NCBI GenBank assembly: GCA_012270635.1
Contig: JAAXHX010000060.1
Span: 1-13,041 of the forward strand
Length of the DNA: 13,041 bases
Origin: Dehalococcoidia bacterium
Lineage (GTDB): Bacteria; Chloroflexota; Dehalococcoidia; Plut-88900
Reading direction: 5' to 3'
Made by a program: the position numbers and the translations under genes. This document shows positions 12,129 through 13,041 of this stretch, piece by piece; position 1 is the stretch's first letter; each line of letters opens with the position of its first letter. The notes under the pieces were generated by a model, which worked only from the letters and a program-made list of their open reading frames with translations, did no database searches and was not told where the DNA came from.

Positions 12129-12878
12129 ATGGCTGAGGCAGACAACGGCAAAAGACGGCCACCCTATCCCCCTTACTCCCAGTGGCAGCGGTTGCTGAAG
12201 ATGCTCAGGGATGACTTTGCTCGGCAGCTGCTGCCCAGCCGGATAGACGGCAGCTACCTCAAGAAGTTGAAAGTCAACCCGTCGGCGGAGTCCAACCTGC
12301 AGTCGGCGCTGGCATTTCTCGGTCTGGTGGATGGGCAGAGACAACCCACAGATGCCTTGAAGGAGTTGCTGTCGCGGGAAGGCGATGAAGCGAAGGGAAT
12401 CCTGCGAAAGATAGTGGAGAAGTCCTACAAGCCGGTGCTAGACGGCCTGCTGCCCCTCACGGCGACACCGGACCACCTTGCTGAAAAATTCAAGCGGGGT
12501 GGGGCCCAGGACGAAGTGGGGCGCAAGGGTGTGACATTCTACGTCCGTATTGCCAAAGAAGCGGGTATAGCGCTATCGGCGCAATTCAAGACGCGGGAGA
12601 GGCAACCCGTGACCCGGACCCCCAGGAAGCGACCGCCCCCGTCTAGCCCTCTCTCCGCGGCTGCACTGGAGATCCGGGCCCTCGAGCCCACTAGGGCGCA
12701 GGTCGATACATCCCCTACCTCCGACATGATGACCCAGCTTCTGGCCAAGTTCCCGGACTTCGATCCCAGCTGGGATGAGCAACAGGTGCACTTGTGGCGC
12801 GGGAGCCTGGCGTTTCTCATGGCGGAGGTGCGCAGCCACCCTCGCACCCCGCAAGACGGCCCGCCTCGGTCTCCGTAG
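12129..12878 (+). CDS. DUF5343-family protein, function unknown
   Basis: The 249-residue soluble protein has an N-terminal alpha-helical domain (about residues 10-142) whose order of motifs matches DUF5343 as I know it: PPYPPYSQWQRLLKML, ESNLQSALAFLGLVD with PTDALKELL, KSYKPVLDGL, and AEKFKRGG followed by VTFYVRIAKEAGIALS. A low-complexity Pro/Arg/Ser linker (about 145-190) leads to a short C-terminal module, MMTQLLAKFPDFDPSWDEQQVHLWRGSLAFLMAEV, often seen at the end of such proteins. The domain resembles a DNA-binding or protein-interaction helix bundle, and relatives turn up in accessory and defence-like contexts, but no activity can be assigned. The ATG at 12129 has AAGGG at a spacing of 8 and a good promoter upstream. 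The frame stays open back to 11925, but that part is compositionally unlike the protein and lies over the promoter. Confidence 0.8.
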   Translation: MAEADNGKRRPPYPPYSQWQRLLKMLRDDFARQLLPSRIDGSYLKKLKVNPSAESNLQSALAFLGLVDGQRQPTDALKELLSREGDEAKGILRKIVEKSYKPVLDGLLPLTATPDHLAEKFKRGGAQDEVGRKGVTFYVRIAKEAGIALSAQFKTRERQPVTRTPRKRPPPSSPLSAAALEIRALEPTRAQVDTSPTSDMMTQLLAKFPDFDPSWDEQQVHLWRGSLAFLMAEVRSHPRTPQDGPPRSP

Positions 12879-12891
12879 CCCGCTAGGGCTA
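12876..12891 (+). terminator. Weak hairpin at the end of the DUF5343 gene
   Basis: TAGCCC (12876-12881) and GGGCTA (12886-12891) form a 6-bp stem with a 4-base loop; the stop codon is its first triplet. No T tract follows, so it is at best a weak or rho-assisted stop. The rest of 12892-13014 shows no gene or clear signal. Confidence 0.25.
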
Positions 12892-13014
12892 TGGAAGCAC
12901 TCCGTCAAGCCCCTCTCCTTCCGGGAAACGGACTTTGCCCTTATCCATACCCGTTCCGGTTACGGGGTGTCGAAGCGGGGCGCCATCTTATTCCCAAGGG
13001 GCGCGTCGGCGCGA

Positions 13015-13023
13015 TGCTATAAT
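13015..13023 (+). promoter_or_regulatory. Extended -10 promoter pointing out of the window
   Basis: TGC-TATAAT at 13015-13023 is a perfect -10 with the extended TGn motif, the same GCTATAAT core seen at 9272-9279. No clear -35 is visible at 16-18 bases upstream. Transcription would start near 13030, so the gene it serves lies beyond the right edge. Confidence 0.55.
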
Positions 13024-13041
13024 TCGAAGAGGGACCGCAGC

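Noticed and set aside
1..13041. tRNA, rRNA, CRISPR array, insertion sequence or att site
   Set aside because: No regularly spaced repeats, transposase-like protein, cloverleaf or terminal inverted repeats were seen on reading both strands.

Overview
The window comes from a GC-rich bacterium, most probably of the phylum Chloroflexota. The best guess is the SAR202/Dehalococcoidia side of that phylum. The guess rests on three things: an alternative complex III (ACIII) operon, an F420/FMN-type luciferase-like oxidoreductase placed inside that operon, and GCTATAAT-type promoters. No rRNA or marker phylogeny is available, so the taxonomy is inference.

Region 1 (1-9062, minus strand) is one long, tightly packed operon for alternative complex III, the menaquinol:electron-acceptor oxidoreductase that replaces cytochrome bc1. 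In transcription order it encodes: a small two-helix membrane protein; the pentaheme cytochrome ActA; the molybdopterin-oxidoreductase-like ActB1 with a Tat signal; the separate iron-sulfur protein ActB2; a divergent NrfD-type membrane protein; the canonical NrfD-type ActC; the DUF3341 protein ActD; a luciferase-like (LLM) flavin/F420 oxidoreductase; the lipoprotein monoheme cytochrome ActE; and the first 38 codons of another membrane protein that runs off the left edge. Intergenic gaps are 5-39 bases, and ActB2 overlaps the next gene by 8 bases. Electrons would pass from quinol at ActC through the ActB2 clusters to the hemes of ActA and ActE and on to a terminal oxidase or soluble carrier. 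Odd points are the split ActB, the lost cluster-ligand cysteines in ActB2, the second NrfD protein lacking the ActC histidine, and the embedded LLM enzyme.

Region 2 (9063-9333) is a divergent promoter region. Region 3 (9334-9612, plus strand) is a small single-helix membrane protein of unknown function, best read from a TTG start. It is followed by an almost ideal bidirectional terminator (9652-9688) and a second hairpin (9738-9773) that separate it from convergent genes.

Region 4 (9820-11793, minus strand) holds a tubulin-like FtsZ and, downstream of it, a 251-residue protein I do not recognise. The FtsZ has intact GTPase motifs but a short, unusual C-terminal tail. Region 5 (11794-12128) is intergenic and carries a good plus-strand promoter. 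Region 6 (12129-12878, plus strand) is a DUF5343-type protein of unknown role. The last 160 bases contain no gene and end on an extended -10 promoter firing rightward out of the window.

At least three genes in the window appear to start with TTG and one with GTG, so automated gene starts here deserve care.
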